64,000 nt of DNA, from contig JAOWBW010000105.1 in assembly GCA_026119855.1 (NCBI GenBank), forward strand, positions 806,001 through 870,000. The letters are read 5' to 3'. The notes beneath the pieces are model-generated. The model was not told the origin of the DNA and made no database searches. It saw nothing but the letters and a program-made list of their open reading frames with translations. The DNA is from Campanula takesimana. Its lineage: Eukaryota; Streptophyta; Magnoliopsida; Asterales; Campanulaceae. Of the stretch, positions 11,009 to 22,228 are shown piece after piece (the stretch's first letter is position 1; each line of letters begins with the position of its first letter). A program made the position numbers and the translations under genes.

Positions 11009-11338
11009 AAAAATTAACAAAAGTTGAATATTTTAAAAATTAAATCCAAAAAAAAAATTAGTTCAAGTTATTTTGGACAGAGGAAAAAGTAGTCCATAAT
11101 TAACATATTTAGGACCCCGTGCAAGGCAAATTAATCCTAGACTTGATGTTAATGCAGGTTAATATCTCTCTGGGTTAGTGGCTAATGCAACGAGCGAAAC
11201 ACCCGCTGCAGCTGTTTTAAATACTCGATCCAAGCTAGTAAAACTGAAATAGCACAATAGTAAAGCTTCTAATTTGGAAAGATGAAGGTCTATACTGAAA
11301 ATTTCTTTCAAGGCCTATACAAGTATATAGACTTTATA
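11009..11338. other. Intergenic, nothing recognised
   Basis: AT-rich sequence without a credible frame or repeat. Confidence 0.4.
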
Positions 11339-11592
11339 CTCCGTTCCGGAATAAGAGTCATACTTTTCATTTGCACAGAGATTAAGAAATGTTAGAAGTA
11401 AAGTAAGTGTTGTGAGTGTAAAAGTAAAGTAGGAGAGAGAATGAGTGGAAGGGAATAGTAAGTTGATTGGTGTTGTGAGTATAATAAAGTAAGAGAAAAT
11501 GAGTGAGATGAATAGTAAAGATTCCTTACTATTTTAGGAAATAGACTCTTATTCTGAGACGTACCAAAATAGAAAGTAGAACGGGGCGGAAG
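11339..11592. mobile_element. Stowaway-type MITE (AAGAGTC family), 254 bp
   Basis: Starts CTCCGTTCCGGAATAAGAGTC and ends GAACGGGGCGGAAG, TA on both sides. Same family as 12333, 37064 and 39727 (shared blocks GTAAAAGTAAAGTAGGAGAG and AGACTCTTATTC). Confidence 0.8.
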
Positions 11593-11946
11593 TACTACTT
11601 TAATTTGATCTGAATGCTATTAGTTCTAATGGAATAAAAAATTTCACTTTTGACAGATTGGTTTTGGTTTGTACACCCATTTCTCCTTTCTATCTTTGTG
11701 GGCTGGTCTGTGTGTGTCAGAAGAGGCCACATGGTAAAATGACATGAAAGCCCAAACATGTTTCAGCCCAAATATTCTTATCATCTTTTGGAAAGCCCTT
11801 GTACTCTTTTACCATTTTCTTGATTATCATAATTGGTGGTCCATGTGCCTTGGCTTTGTAGTACAAATATTCTCTGCAACCCCTTTGAATAAACGTGTCC
11901 CATTTTATGACAAAATGTTAAAATGCTTTGCTTTGTCTTGTTTATA

Positions 11947-12215
11947 CTCACTCCTACCCACCTCATTTGACACTCAAAAAGTGGGCACAATAACTAAAAT
12001 AAATAAATATGGAAAATGTTTGGTAGAAAATGAAGAGAGAAAATGAGCAAGGTAAATAGTAGTGTTGATTGAATAAATTGAGTGATGGAAAATGAAGAGA
12101 TAGAATAAGTAGTGGGGTAGAGTGAATATAAAATTATAAAAAGTAAACTATTTTGAAAAGGATCAAGTCAGCTGAACCGACCGAAATGAAAATAAGTGTG
12201 CTGGGTCGGAAGGAG
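11947..12215. mobile_element. Stowaway-type MITE (GAAAATGAAGAG family), diverged
   Basis: The core TGGTAGAAAATGAAGAGAGA matches the element at 27789-28112. Left end CTCACTCCTACCCAC, right end GGGTCGGAAGGAG, TA at both borders. Confidence 0.6.
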
Positions 12216-12332
12216 TATACTCCATTTTTTTTTGAAATAAAGTATTTGATTCAAAAAAATTGAATCTTCATGACATAACTAGCAATTTGATCATGTTGGG
12301 CTTGAAGTTATCTCTAAGCCCATAAATTAATA

Positions 12333-12610
12333 CACTCTCCGTCCCCCGGAGTAGGAGTCTTACCCCTCATTTGCACGCTTATTAATAAATATTTGAAGTG
12401 ATGTAAATTTTGTGAGTGTAAAAGTAAAGTAGGAGAGAGAATGAGTGGGAGAGAATAGTGAATTGATTGGTGTTGTTGTGAGTATAAAAGTAAATAGGAG
12501 AGAGAGTGAGTTGGGCGAATAGTAAAGATTCTTTGCCATTTTAAGAATAAAACTCTTACTATGAGACGTACTAAAATGGAAAGTAGAACTCTTACTCTCG
12601 GACGGGGGAG
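12333..12610. mobile_element. Stowaway-type MITE (AAGAGTC family), 278 bp
   Basis: CTCTCCGTCCCCCGGAGTAG against CTTACTCTCGGACGGGGGAG, with TA at 12331-12332 and 12611-12612. Confidence 0.8.
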
Positions 12611-12893
12611 TAACTTAAAAGCTCGTTTGGTTCTTTTCACAGAATGAGTTTTGATTGTTTTGGCAAGTATGGTGATAGTATGTCTTTTTATGCATGTCCG
12701 ATGTCGTGACTCGTGATTTGGAATTCACAAAATGGAAAAACTTTTTTTCCACTAACTTAGTGTAAAACTTGTTTTTAAATTGAGCGGTGATAAACTTGTA
12801 AATATTAGTAGAACGAATAAAAACGCGCGGCTCATTAACCGTAAACCGGTTAATGAAGGAACAACCGGTGCAAAATAACCCCAAACATTGTTT

Positions 12894-13318
12894 GTATGCC
12901 TTGTCTTCAATTTTTATGCCTTGTCTTTCATTTTTTTATGCCTTCTCATTCATTTTTGTATGCCTTGCTTAAGTCGTTGCCTTGCCTTTGTTTGTCTGCC
13001 ATGGCCTTGATCAAATGCCTGTCTCCTCATTCATTTTTATGCCTTCTCATTCATTTAAATAAGTCTGTTATCAATTTGATTTATGCCTTCCCATTGTTTG
13101 TATGCCTTTGTCTATGTATTTTTTTTTTTATGCATTCTCATTCATTTTAATATGCCTTCTTATTCATTTTTGTATGCCTTGCCTAAGTCGTTGCCTTGCC
13201 TTTGTTTGTCTGCCATGGCCTTGATCAAATGCCTGCATCCCCATTCATTTTTATGCCTTTCCATTCATTTAAATATGCCTGTTATCAATTTAATTTATGC
13301 CTTCCCATTGTTTGTATG
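12894..13318. repeat. ATGCC-rich degenerate tandem array (left part)
   Basis: Dozens of short TATGCCTT and CTCATTCATTT units. A higher-order unit of about 216 bp is visible (TTTGTATGCCTTGC at 12957 and 13173). The array resumes at 22135-22228 and 27310-27500, so it was one block before two insertions. Confidence 0.8.
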
Positions 13319-15424
13319 TGTAGCGACCCCAAAACCCGTCCCTATTTATTTTATACTTTTGGGGATTTTTATTTGACTTATATGTGCATTTTATGTGTTA
13401 CATTATATTTTATGATTTGCATATCATACTTGATTATTTGTGTTATTTACTTAGTTAGTAAAAATAATGATTAAAGGAGTTAAATGATTTAAGTTGAAAC
13501 TTTAGGGTCCTAGTTGAAATTATAAGTTAAGGGGCTTAAGTGTTAACTTTGAAAGTTGGGTGACCAAGTTGTAAAAATGGGTAAGATATTTAAGAAACTT
13601 TCCTTCTTTCTTTCCTTCACTGTGTATTTCAATTGTTCTGCAACTTTCTACGTCTCAGTTAGGGTTAGAAGAAAAAGGTAAGTTCGACCCATTTCGATTT
13701 AATTCTTTTTATTTACTTACCCGTTTTAAAAACTAATTATATAAAAATGATCAGGGCGTCGAGTAGGTCATTTCTAGCCGAACAAAACTTATTTCAGCGA
13801 TACTTTTTCCGGAACTAGGTAAGTTACTAATTCCCCTTTAAATGTTAAAATAGTCATATATGCTATATATGATACTCCTACTTGTTAATTTTGTGTTTTG
13901 GGTAATATTTGCTATACTTGTAATTTTGGGACAAAAGGAGTATATGATTTTGGTTGTAGCTGAGTATGGGAAATGGTTTAGAAGCATGTTGTAATCTAAT
14001 GGAAGTTGTTAATGAGAGTTGCTAATGTTGTGTATTAAATTGTGCAGTATATGTTATGCTTGTGAAACAAAAAGAGTAAACTTTGGTTAAGTTTTTAGGC
14101 CTGCCGGGGGATGTGGGCGGCCGCCCAAAAATGGGTGTGCGGCCGCACATCTATCTGAAGGATTTTCTTCTTGGGACAGAGTATTTTGGGCGGCCGCACA
14201 GCCCCGTTTGGGCGACCGCCCAGTTGTCTGAAAAAATTTAGAGTTTTCAACTAAGGAGTTTAGAGATCAACCTTGGTCTAGTTTTTGGGTAGTGTCCTAA
14301 AGTACTTAGATGATTGTTGTGGAATGTCAGTAATGGATTAAATGTCCTTTTTATGGACTCTTTATAAGGATTCTTTGTGTGCATCTTGTGATGTATTTGG
14401 CTTAGTTCCTTCGTGGATTAAATGCCCCGTGTTTTGTTTAGCAAGTATTCATTACTGTGCTTCTTGTTAAAAGTCCAGCTGGTCTTGTTGTGGAGTCAGC
14501 CAATGGAAGAATTATAGTGGTACAGGTAAGTCCACTATAAGGTTTTCCATTGGAGCTTGTGAGTCAGGCGGTGGGAGAATTATAGTGGCACACAAGCCAA
14601 GTTCACTATAAGATGTCCACTGTGCCTTTTAGTTTCCCCAGTCCAGATTGGCCTTAGATGGGATGAATTGCTCCCTTTGGTGAGTATTTGGGTTATGACT
14701 TTGTGTCATATTTCCCTCTCTGGTTACTTGGTTCTATTGGTTTGGTTTTCGGGATCCCGACGGCTTCAGCTATTTATGCTGTTCAGATGGTTTTCTCTGA
14801 TGGGTTTCTCAGATGGTATTCTCATCAGTTATGGTTATTGGGTAAACCTTGGCTTGGTATCCACCGGAGTGTGGGCAATGTGATAAAAGTGATATATGAG
14901 TTGATATTATGTGCTATATGCTATATGATTACTTGTTGATATTGTTTCTTTATGATCATCATATCAGCATGTAACGTAGTTGCATTTTAGTAGCTTACTG
15001 AGATTTATTCTCACCCTTATATGTTTACTGTTTTAGATAAAGGCGGGTCCAGGGGATAGGACATTCGGCATGGGAGGACGTTGGTTTGGTAAGAGTTGGG
15101 ACTTGTTTTGTTGAAGGTTACATTATGTAGATGTAAACCCTTTGGGGTAGAGTACCCGTACTTTCTTATGGTCACATCTATTTTGGTAAATGTTGATGTA
15201 TGTACATTTGTTTAAAAGTTTGTAAGCCTTCGGGCTAAGTACTTTCGTTGTGAAAGTTGGTTGTAAAGTTTGTTTAAAGTTAAGTGAAGTCTTTGAACTT
15301 CAAGTGTGTTTTTGCTAAACTTTAAAAAAGTACATTTCGAAAAAATTTCTAAAGAGTTTTATAACGTTTTCTGTTCGTGTCCCGAGCGTGGGGCCAAGTA
15401 GGACCACGGGTACGGGGCGCGACA
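13319..15424 (+). repeat. Gypsy 5' LTR, 2106 bp
   Basis: TGTAGCGACCCC...GGGGCGCGACA. Contains the phased palindrome cassette (14115-14221), a TATA-like TTTATAAGG at 14361-14369 and a diverged internal duplication of about 60 bp (GAATTATAGTGG near 14509 and 14577). Confidence 0.93.
14115..14221. promoter_or_regulatory. Phased CGNNCG palindrome cassette, copy B
   Basis: Four sites: GGGCGGCCGCCC (centre 14120.5), TGTGCGGCCGCACA (14142.5), GGGCGGCCGCACA (14193.5) and GGGCGACCGCCC (14215.5). Both pairs have 22-bp spacing and lie 51 bp apart. The last site is about 145 bp upstream of the TATA-like box. The same cassette is kept in the 3' LTR at 20827-20933. Confidence 0.75.
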
Positions 15425-15426
15425 GT

Positions 15427-15438
15427 TGGTATCAGAGC
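15427..15438 (+). other. Gypsy primer binding site
   Basis: TGGTATCAGAGC two bases after the 5' LTR, complementary to the 3' end of initiator tRNA-Met. Confidence 0.92.
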
Positions 15439-15534
15439 TAGGTTGTAGATGGTCTAGAATGACTAAATGACCTAGGAGGGTAGTAGAGTATAGAGTGAGT
15501 AACGTTGAGTGTTTGATGCAGGTATTCATTAAAA

Positions 15535-16437
15535 ATGGGTGAAACTGACGGAGATCAGGTTGGCTCTTCGGGGCAAGGGGATGCCAGAGAAGAGGCTCGA
15601 ATCATGTTTCAGGGAATGTTCGAAGCAGCGATGAAAACTATAAATGATCAGAGGCAAGAAAGGGAACAGGTACCACCAAGATATGGCCTAGAACAGTTTC
15701 TGAAAATGAAGCCTATGGAGTATGATGGAGAGCCCGATGTATCTAAAACTGAAAGGTGGATTGAATCGATGGAAAAGATCTTTGATGCTTTGAGATGTTC
15801 GGAGGAAGATCAAGTCAGGTTTGCTACCTATAAATTGAATGGAGCGGCTGAGCATTGGTGGAAAGTTTTGAAAACTAAATGGGATGAGACTCATGTACCT
15901 TATACTTCGGAGAATTTTCTGGGAAAGTTCAAAGAACACTTCATTCCTCGAGTAGATCAAGACAGGAAGGAGATGGAATTTCTTAACTTGGAGCAAGGTT
16001 CTATGTCAATTGCTCAATATTCAGCTAAATTTTCAGAGTTGTCCAGATATTGTACTCACCTAGTGGCAACTGAGGAGAGGAAGGCTACAAGGTTTGTGAA
16101 AGGTTTGAAAACCGTGATTAGAACTCAGCTAGTATCCCATAAGTTGCAAGATTTTCAGGATGCAGTTGATCGAGCTTACCAGGTGGAGCATGACATTGAG
16201 GAACATAAAAGGAAAATGGAATTGTTAGGCGCTGGGAAGCAAGTTAGGCAACCACAACGTGGTGAGAGTAGAGGAAATCAAGGTGGATCTTCACAATTTA
16301 AAGGGTTTTCTCAAAGACAGTCAGGTAACAGAAATCAAAATAATACTTCAGGGAGTCAGAGTAGAGGAGTTTGTAATTATTGTCAGAAAGAAGGGCATTC
16401 AGAAGAGAGATGTGGAAGAAGCAGGGTAAGTGTTTGA
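15535..16437 (+). pseudogene. Gypsy gag (frame 1)
   Basis: Starts MGETDGDQVG and runs 300 residues. The capsid-like core spans about 50-215 (KTERWIESMEKIFDALRCSE, GAAEHWW, YSAKFSELSRYC). A first CX2CX4HX4C knuckle (CNYCQKEGHSEERC) lies at about 281-294. The frame then ends early because one T appears to be missing near 16413; the second knuckle (CLNCGQLGHFQRDC) follows in the next frame at 16437-16478. Family role: nucleocapsid/capsid of the virus-like particle. Confidence 0.9.
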
Positions 16438-16775
16438 ACTGTGGTCAGTTAGGACATTTTCAGAGGGATTGCCCTAAGTATAGGATGCAAGCATCGGGAA
16501 GTGTGGTTGGGTCCTCTCAGGGCCAGAAAAGGGATTCCTCAGGCAAGCCTAAGGTTCAGGGTCGTGTCTTTGCTATTTCTCAGCAACAGGCTTCGGAGTC
16601 CTCTAATGTGATAGGAGGTATTATTTCTGTGTCTAGTTTGAGGGCACGTACACTTATAGACCCTGGCTCATCGCATTCTTATGTGTCTGTGCATTTTGCT
16701 TCTCGATTGCATATGTCTTCTGAATCTCTACCTTATGTGTTAGAGGTGTCAACTCCTATAGGGAGTGTTTGGTGA
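16380..16775 (+). pseudogene. Gypsy gag end and protease (frame 2)
   Basis: Continues gag after the frameshift near 16413. It carries the second zinc knuckle and the protease stretch TLIDPGSSHSYVS at about 16651-16689. The family signature is D-S/T-G; here it is D-P-G, a possible loss of activity. The frame stops at 16773-16775 because one G appears to be missing from the run near 16759; translation would continue in the 16769 frame. Confidence 0.85.
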
Positions 16776-17701
16776 CCAATGAGGTGTTGCATTCTTGTGA
16801 TGTGTATATACGTGAGCATGTTTTACCTGCTGATTTAGTTATCTTACCATTACAAGATTTTGATGTTATCTTGGGTATGGATTGGTTGGGTAAATATCAT
16901 GCGTCGGTTGATTGTGCTAATAAAGTGGTCACATTTTCTATCCCAAATGTTTCTAAATTTTCTTTTGAAACTGTTCCCTGTGGTAGAGAGATTAGAATTA
17001 TTTCTTATATGAAGGCTAGAAAGTTGTTGAACCGTGGTTGTGCGGGGTATTTGGCTAGTGTTCTTGATACTACTAAAAGGATTCCTGATATTGGGGATGT
17101 GCCTATTGTTAAAGAATTTTCAGATGTATTTTCTTCTGAGTATGCTATGCCTCCTGACCGGGAAATAGAGTTCTGTATTGACTTACTTCCAGGTACGGCT
17201 CCTATATCTGAGGCACATTACAGAATGGCCCCAGCTGAATTGAAAGAGTTGAAGGTTCAGTTGCAAGAGTTACTTGATCGAGGATTCATTCGTCCTAGTG
17301 TATCTCCGTGGGGAGCTCCAGTATTGTTTGTTAAAAAGAAAGATGGGTCCTTTAGGCTGTGTATTGACTACAGAAAGCTGAATCAGGTAACTATAAAGAA
17401 TAAATATCCGCTTCCTCATATTGATGATTTATTTGATCAACTTCAAGGGTCAGTTGTCTTTTCAAAACTTGACTTGAGGAGTGGGTACCATCAGTTGAAA
17501 ATCCGTTCTGAAGACATTTCTAAAACTGCTTTTCGTAGTAGATATGGCCATTATGAGTTTCTTGTTATGCCTTTCGGGTTGACTAATGCTCCGGCTATTT
17601 TTATGGATATGATGAATAGGGTCTTTAAACCTTATCTCGATACCTTCGTGGTTGTATTTATTGATGATATTTTGGTTTATTCCAAGTCCCGGAGAGCATG
17701 A
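16769..17701 (+). pseudogene. Gypsy protease end and reverse transcriptase (frame 3)
   Basis: 310 residues. The protease end (DVILGMDWL) leads through a linker to RT: SPWGAPVLFVKKKDGSFRLC, IDYRKLNQVTIKNKYPLP, KLDLRSGYHQLKI, MPFGLTNAPAIF and the catalytic VFIDDILVYSK, with both Asp of F-I-D-D present. The frame ends at 17699-17701, just after this motif, through a net +1 shift near 17688 (one base gained or two lost). Confidence 0.92.
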
Positions 17702-17909
17702 ACAGCATTTGCGAATGGTTTTATCTATTCTTCGTGAGAAGCAGTTGTTTGCTAAATTCAGTAAATGTGCTTTTTGGCTCAATGAAGTATCTTTTCTTGG
17801 GCATGTGATCTCCAATAAAGGTATATCAGTTGATCCATCCAAAGTTGAGGCTATTGTGAATTGGAGGAGGCCAGAATCAGTTACAGAGATTCGAAGTTTC
17901 TTGGGTTAG
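17652..17909 (+). pseudogene. Gypsy RT thumb segment (frame 4)
   Basis: In-family sequence after the shift: EHEQHLRMVLSILREKQLFA, KFSKCAFWLNEVSFLGHVIS, VEAIVNWRRPESVTEIRSFL. It ends at 17907-17909 where one base of GGGTT appears to be missing near 17903; the 17861 frame takes over with LAGYYRRFIEGFSKIATPLT. Confidence 0.9.
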
Positions 17910-19990
17910 CTGGGTACTACAGAAGGTTCATTGAGGGGTTTTCTAAGATTGCAACTCCCTTGACTCAGTTGACTCGAAAGAATATTCCTTATGTATGGGA
18001 TGAAAAATGTCAAGCTAGTTTTGAAGAGTTGAAGAAGAGATTGACTACAGCTCCTATTCTCGCCCTACCTAATGGTAATGATGATTTGGTAATCTATAGT
18101 GATGCTTCTAAAGAAGGCCTCGGGTGTGTATTAATGCAGAATGGAAGGGTGATTGCGTATGCTTCGAGGAAGTTAACTCCAAGTGAGCAGAATTATCCTA
18201 CCCATGATATGGAGCTTGCAGCTATTGTCTTTGCATTGCACAAGTGGAAACATTATCTCTATGGAGCAAAGTTTGAGATCTTCACAGATCATCAGAGTTT
18301 GAAGTATCTTTTCTCCCAGAAAGAGTTGAATAATAGACAACGAAGATGGATGGAGCTATTGAAGGATTACGATTGTACAATTTCTTATCATCCGGGCAAG
18401 GCAAATGTGGTAGCGGATGCTATTAGCCGAAAGTCTTATGTAGCTTCATTGATGGTGCGGGAATGGAAGATGTTGGAGGATGCTCGAGATTGGAGTCCTT
18501 ATGAATCTAAACATGGAGCTATTTTTGCGAACATTCGAGTATTTCCAACTTTAGTTCAACAAATAAAGGAAGCTCAGAAGGATGACCCGGAATTGGTAAA
18601 GATTATGGATAAAATCAAGGAAGGTAAATTTGAGGATTTCTCACTCAGTTCTGAAGGAGTATTGACTTTCAGAGGTCGATTGTGTGTGCCTAATGTTGAT
18701 GGGGTTAAACACCAAGTTCTTAATGAAGGCCATAAATCAAGGTATACTATTCATCCCGGGAGTACTAAAATGTATCAGAATTTGAAGCAACACTTTTGGT
18801 GGAATAATATGAAGAGAGAAATAGCGGATTATGTATCCAAGTGCTTAACATGTCAACAAGTTAAAGCGGAATATCAAAGGCCTGCAGGATTGCTTCAACC
18901 GTTAGAGATTCCGGAATGGAAGTGGGAACATGTTACTATGGATTTTGTGACAGGGTTACCTCGTACTCGAAGAAGGTTTGATGCAGTTTGGGTGATTGTT
19001 GATAGATTGACAAAGTCTTCTCATTTTCTACCTATTGAGATTGGTTATTCTATGGAAAAGCTTGCAACTTTGTACATTAATGAGATCGTGAGGTTACATG
19101 GAGTTCCAGTGAGCATTGTATCTGATCGTGACCCTAGATTCACATCTCGGTTTTGGCAAGCGTTTCAGAAAGCTTTGGGTTCAGAGTTGAGATTTAGTAC
19201 AGCTTTTCATCCTCAAACAGATGGCCAGTCCGAGAGAACTATCCAGATTCTTGAGGATATGTTGAGGGCTTGCTCAGTTGATTTTTCAGATTCGTGGGAT
19301 ATTCATTTGCCTCTCGTAGAGTTTGCTTATAATAACAGTTTTCAGTCCAGTATTGGGATGGCTCCTTATGAAGCCTTGTATGGAAGAAAATGTCGGTCTC
19401 CTATCTGTTGGGATGAAGTGGGAGAAGCCAAGATTTGGGGTGTTCAGATGGTTAATGATTCAGTTGAGAAGGTTAAACTTATTCGAGATCGTTTGAGTAC
19501 TGCCCAGAGTAGACAGAAAAGCTACGCTGATCATCGGAGGCGAGATCTTGAGTTCGAAAAAGGTGACTTTGTGTTTTTGAAGGTTTCCCCTAAGGTTGGT
19601 ATTCGAAGATATGGGAAGAAAGGCAAGCTTGCTCCGAGGTTTATTGGTCCATTTGAGATTCTTGGAAGAGTGGGGGATCGAGCTTATCGTCTTGCATTAC
19701 CTCCTTCTCTTGATAAGATCCATAGTGTGTTTCATGTTTCTATGCTTCGAAAGTATGTGTATGATTCTTCTCATGTTTTATCTGAGGTTCCCGAGGATAT
19801 TGAGCCGAGTATGTCTTATGAGGAACATCCGGTCCAAGTCATTGATTCGAAGGTGCAAGAATTAAGAAATAAAAGTATCCCTCTTGTTCGAGTTGTGTGG
19901 AGGAATCACAATGTGGAAGAATCGACTTGGGAACTTCGGGAGGAGATCGAGAGGAAGTACCCTTGGTTGTTTGAGGGCCTCGGTAAGTAA
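17861..19990 (+). pseudogene. Gypsy RNase H, integrase and chromodomain-like tail (frame 5)
   Basis: Uninterrupted 709-codon frame. RNase H: VIYSDASKEGLGCVLMQ, FTDHQSLKYLFSQKELN. Integrase: zinc-binding His/Cys region (HKSRYTIHPG, KCLTCQQ), then the catalytic core with MDFVTGLPRTRR, SIVSDRDPRFTSRFW and FHPQTDGQSERTIQ, so the D-D-E residues are all visible. A GPY/F module (RFIGPFEILGRVG) is followed by VWRNHNVEESTWELREE, the reduced chromodomain-like end of chromoviruses, thought to guide insertion into heterochromatin. Confidence 0.93.
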
Positions 19991-20015
19991 CCCTAAAATT
20001 CGGGACGAATTTTCT

Positions 20016-20030
20016 TTAAGGGGGAGTGAT
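20016..20030 (+). other. Gypsy polypurine tract
   Basis: TTTAAGGGGGAGTGAT directly before the 3' LTR start TGTAGCGACC. Confidence 0.85.
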
Positions 20031-22134
20031 TGTAGCGACCCCAAAACCCGTCCCTATTTATTTTATACTTTTGGGGATTTTTATTTGACTTATATGTGCA
20101 TTTTATGTGTTACATTATATTTTATGATTTGCATATCATACTTGATTATTTGTGTTATTTACTTAGTTAGTAAAAATAATGATTAAAGGAGTTAAATGAT
20201 TTAAGTTGAAACTTTAGGGTCCTAGTTGAAATTATAAGTTAAGGGGCTTAAGTGTTAACTTTGAAAGTTGGGTGACCAAGTTGTAAAAATGGGTAAGATA
20301 TTTAAGAAACTTTCCTTCTTTCTTTCCTTCACTGTGTATTTCAATTGTTCTGCAACTTTCTACGTCTCAGTTAGGGTTAGAAGAAAAAGGTAAGTTCGAC
20401 CCATTTCGATTTAATTCTTTTTATTTACTTACCCGTTTTAAAAACTAATTATATAAAAATGATCAGGGCGTCGAGTAGGTCATTTCTAGCCGAACAAAAC
20501 TTATTTCAGCGATACTTTTTCCGGAACTAGGTAAGTTACTAATTCCCCTTTAAATGTTAAAATAGTCATATATGCTATATATGATACTCCTACTTGTTAA
20601 TTTTGTGTTTTGGGTAATATTTGCTATACTTGTAATTTTGGGACAAAAGGAGTATATGATTTTGGTTGTAGCTGAGTATGGGAAATGGTTTAGAAGCATG
20701 TTGTAATCTAATGGAAGTTGTTAATGAGAGTTGCTAATGTTGTGTATTAAATTGTGCAGTATATGTTATGCTTGTGAAACAAAAGGAGTAAACTTTGGTT
20801 AAGTTTTTAGGCCTGCCGGGGGATGTGGGCGGCCGCCCAAAAATGGGTGTGCGGCCGCACATCTATCTGAAGGATTTTCTTCTTGGGACAGAGTATTTTG
20901 GGCGGCCGCACAGCCCCGTTTGGGCGACCGCCCAGTTGTCTGAAAAATTTAGAGTTTTCAACTAAGGAGTTTAGAGATCAACCTTGGTCTAGTTTTTGGG
21001 TAGTGTCCTAAAGTACTTAGATGATTGTTGTGGAATGTTAGTAATGGATTAAATGTCCTTTTTATGGACTCTTTATAAGGATTCTTTGTGTGCATCTTGT
21101 GATGTATTTGGCTTAGTTCCTTCGTGGATTAAATGCCCGGGTTTTGTTTAGCAAGTATTCATTACTGTGCTTCTTGTTAAAAGTCCAGCTGGTCTTGTTG
21201 TGGAGTCAGCCAATGGAAGAATTATAGTGGTACAGGTAAGTCCACTATAAGGTTTTCCATTGGAGCTTGTGAGTCAGGCGGTGGGAGAATTATAGTGGCA
21301 CACAAGCCAAGTTCACTATAAGATGTCCACTGTGCCTTTTAGTTTCCCCAGTCCAGATTGGCCTTGGATGGGATGAATTGCTCCCTTTGGTGAGTATTTG
21401 GGTTATGACTTTGTGTCATATTTCCCTCTCTGGTTACTTGGTTCTATTGGTTTGGTTTTCGGGATCCCGACGGCTTCAGCTATTTATGCTGTTCAGATGG
21501 TTTTCTCTGATGGGTTTCTCAGATGGTATTCTTATCAGTTATAGTTATTGGGTAAACCTTGGCTTGGTATCCACCGGAGTGTGGGCAATGTGATAAAAGT
21601 GATATATGAGTTGATATTATGTGCTATATGCTATATGATTACTTGTTGATATTGTTTCTTTATGATCATCATATCAGCATGTAACGTAGTTGCATTTTAG
21701 TAGCTTACTGAGATTTATTCTCACCCTTATTTGTTTACTGTTTTAGATAAAGGCGGGTCCAGGGGATAGGACATTCGGCACGGGAGGACGTTGGTTTGGT
21801 AAGAGTTGTGACTTGTTTTGTTGAATGTTACATTATGTAGATGTAAACCCTTTGGGGTAGAGTACCCGTACTTTCTTATGGTCACATCTATTTTGGTAAA
21901 TGTTGATGTATGTACATTTGTTTAAAAGTTTGTAAGCCTTCGGGCTAAGTACTTTCGTTGTGAAAGTTGGTTGTAAAGTTTGTTTAAAGTTAAGTGAAGT
22001 CTTTGAACTTCAAGTGTGTTTTTGCTAAACTTTATAAAAGCACATTTCGAAAAAATTTCTAAAGAGTTTTATAACGTCTTCCGTTCGTGTCCCGAGCGTG
22101 GGGCCAAGTAGGACCACGGGTACGGGGCGCGACT
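20031..22134 (+). repeat. Gypsy 3' LTR, 2104 bp
   Basis: Near-identical to 13319-15424. The terminal CA has become CT (22133-22134). The palindrome cassette is retained at 20827-20933. Confidence 0.93.
20827..20933. promoter_or_regulatory. Phased palindrome cassette in the gypsy 3' LTR
   Basis: Same four sites and spacings as 14115-14221, with no change seen inside them. Confidence 0.7.
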
Positions 22135-22228
22135 GTATGCCTTTGTCTATGTATTTTTTATGTCTTCTCATTCATTTTAATATGCCTGTTGTTATTGTTA
22201 CTTATGCCTGCTTTTATGTTTTGCCTTG
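22135..22228. repeat. ATGCC array, middle fragment
   Basis: The array resumes after the gypsy TSD with GTATGCCTTTGTCTATGTA, a motif also found to the left of the insertion at 13099, and ends at the CCTTG target of the next insertion. Confidence 0.8.

Larger units (their letters stand above)
13319..22134 (+). mobile_element. Ty3/gypsy chromovirus, Tekay/Del-like, near full length
   Basis: 8.8 kb, TSD GTATG at 13314-13318 and 22135-22139. Two LTRs of about 2.1 kb are nearly identical; by eye I count fewer than 20 differences, so the insertion is recent. PBS and PPT are in place. gag-protease-RT-RNase H-integrase run in the gypsy order, and the C-terminus ends in a chromodomain-like block; long LTRs plus this tail suggest the Tekay clade. 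Four frameshifts break the polyprotein and no other stops do. Confidence 0.93.

Noticed and set aside
12896..13474. Cys/Leu/His-rich frames across the ATGCC array
   Set aside because: Translation of a tandem repeat; composition is dictated by the repeat unit.
14668..14939. Short frames in the gypsy LTR, repeated at 21378
   Set aside because: They lie inside both LTRs and have no match to gag or pol.
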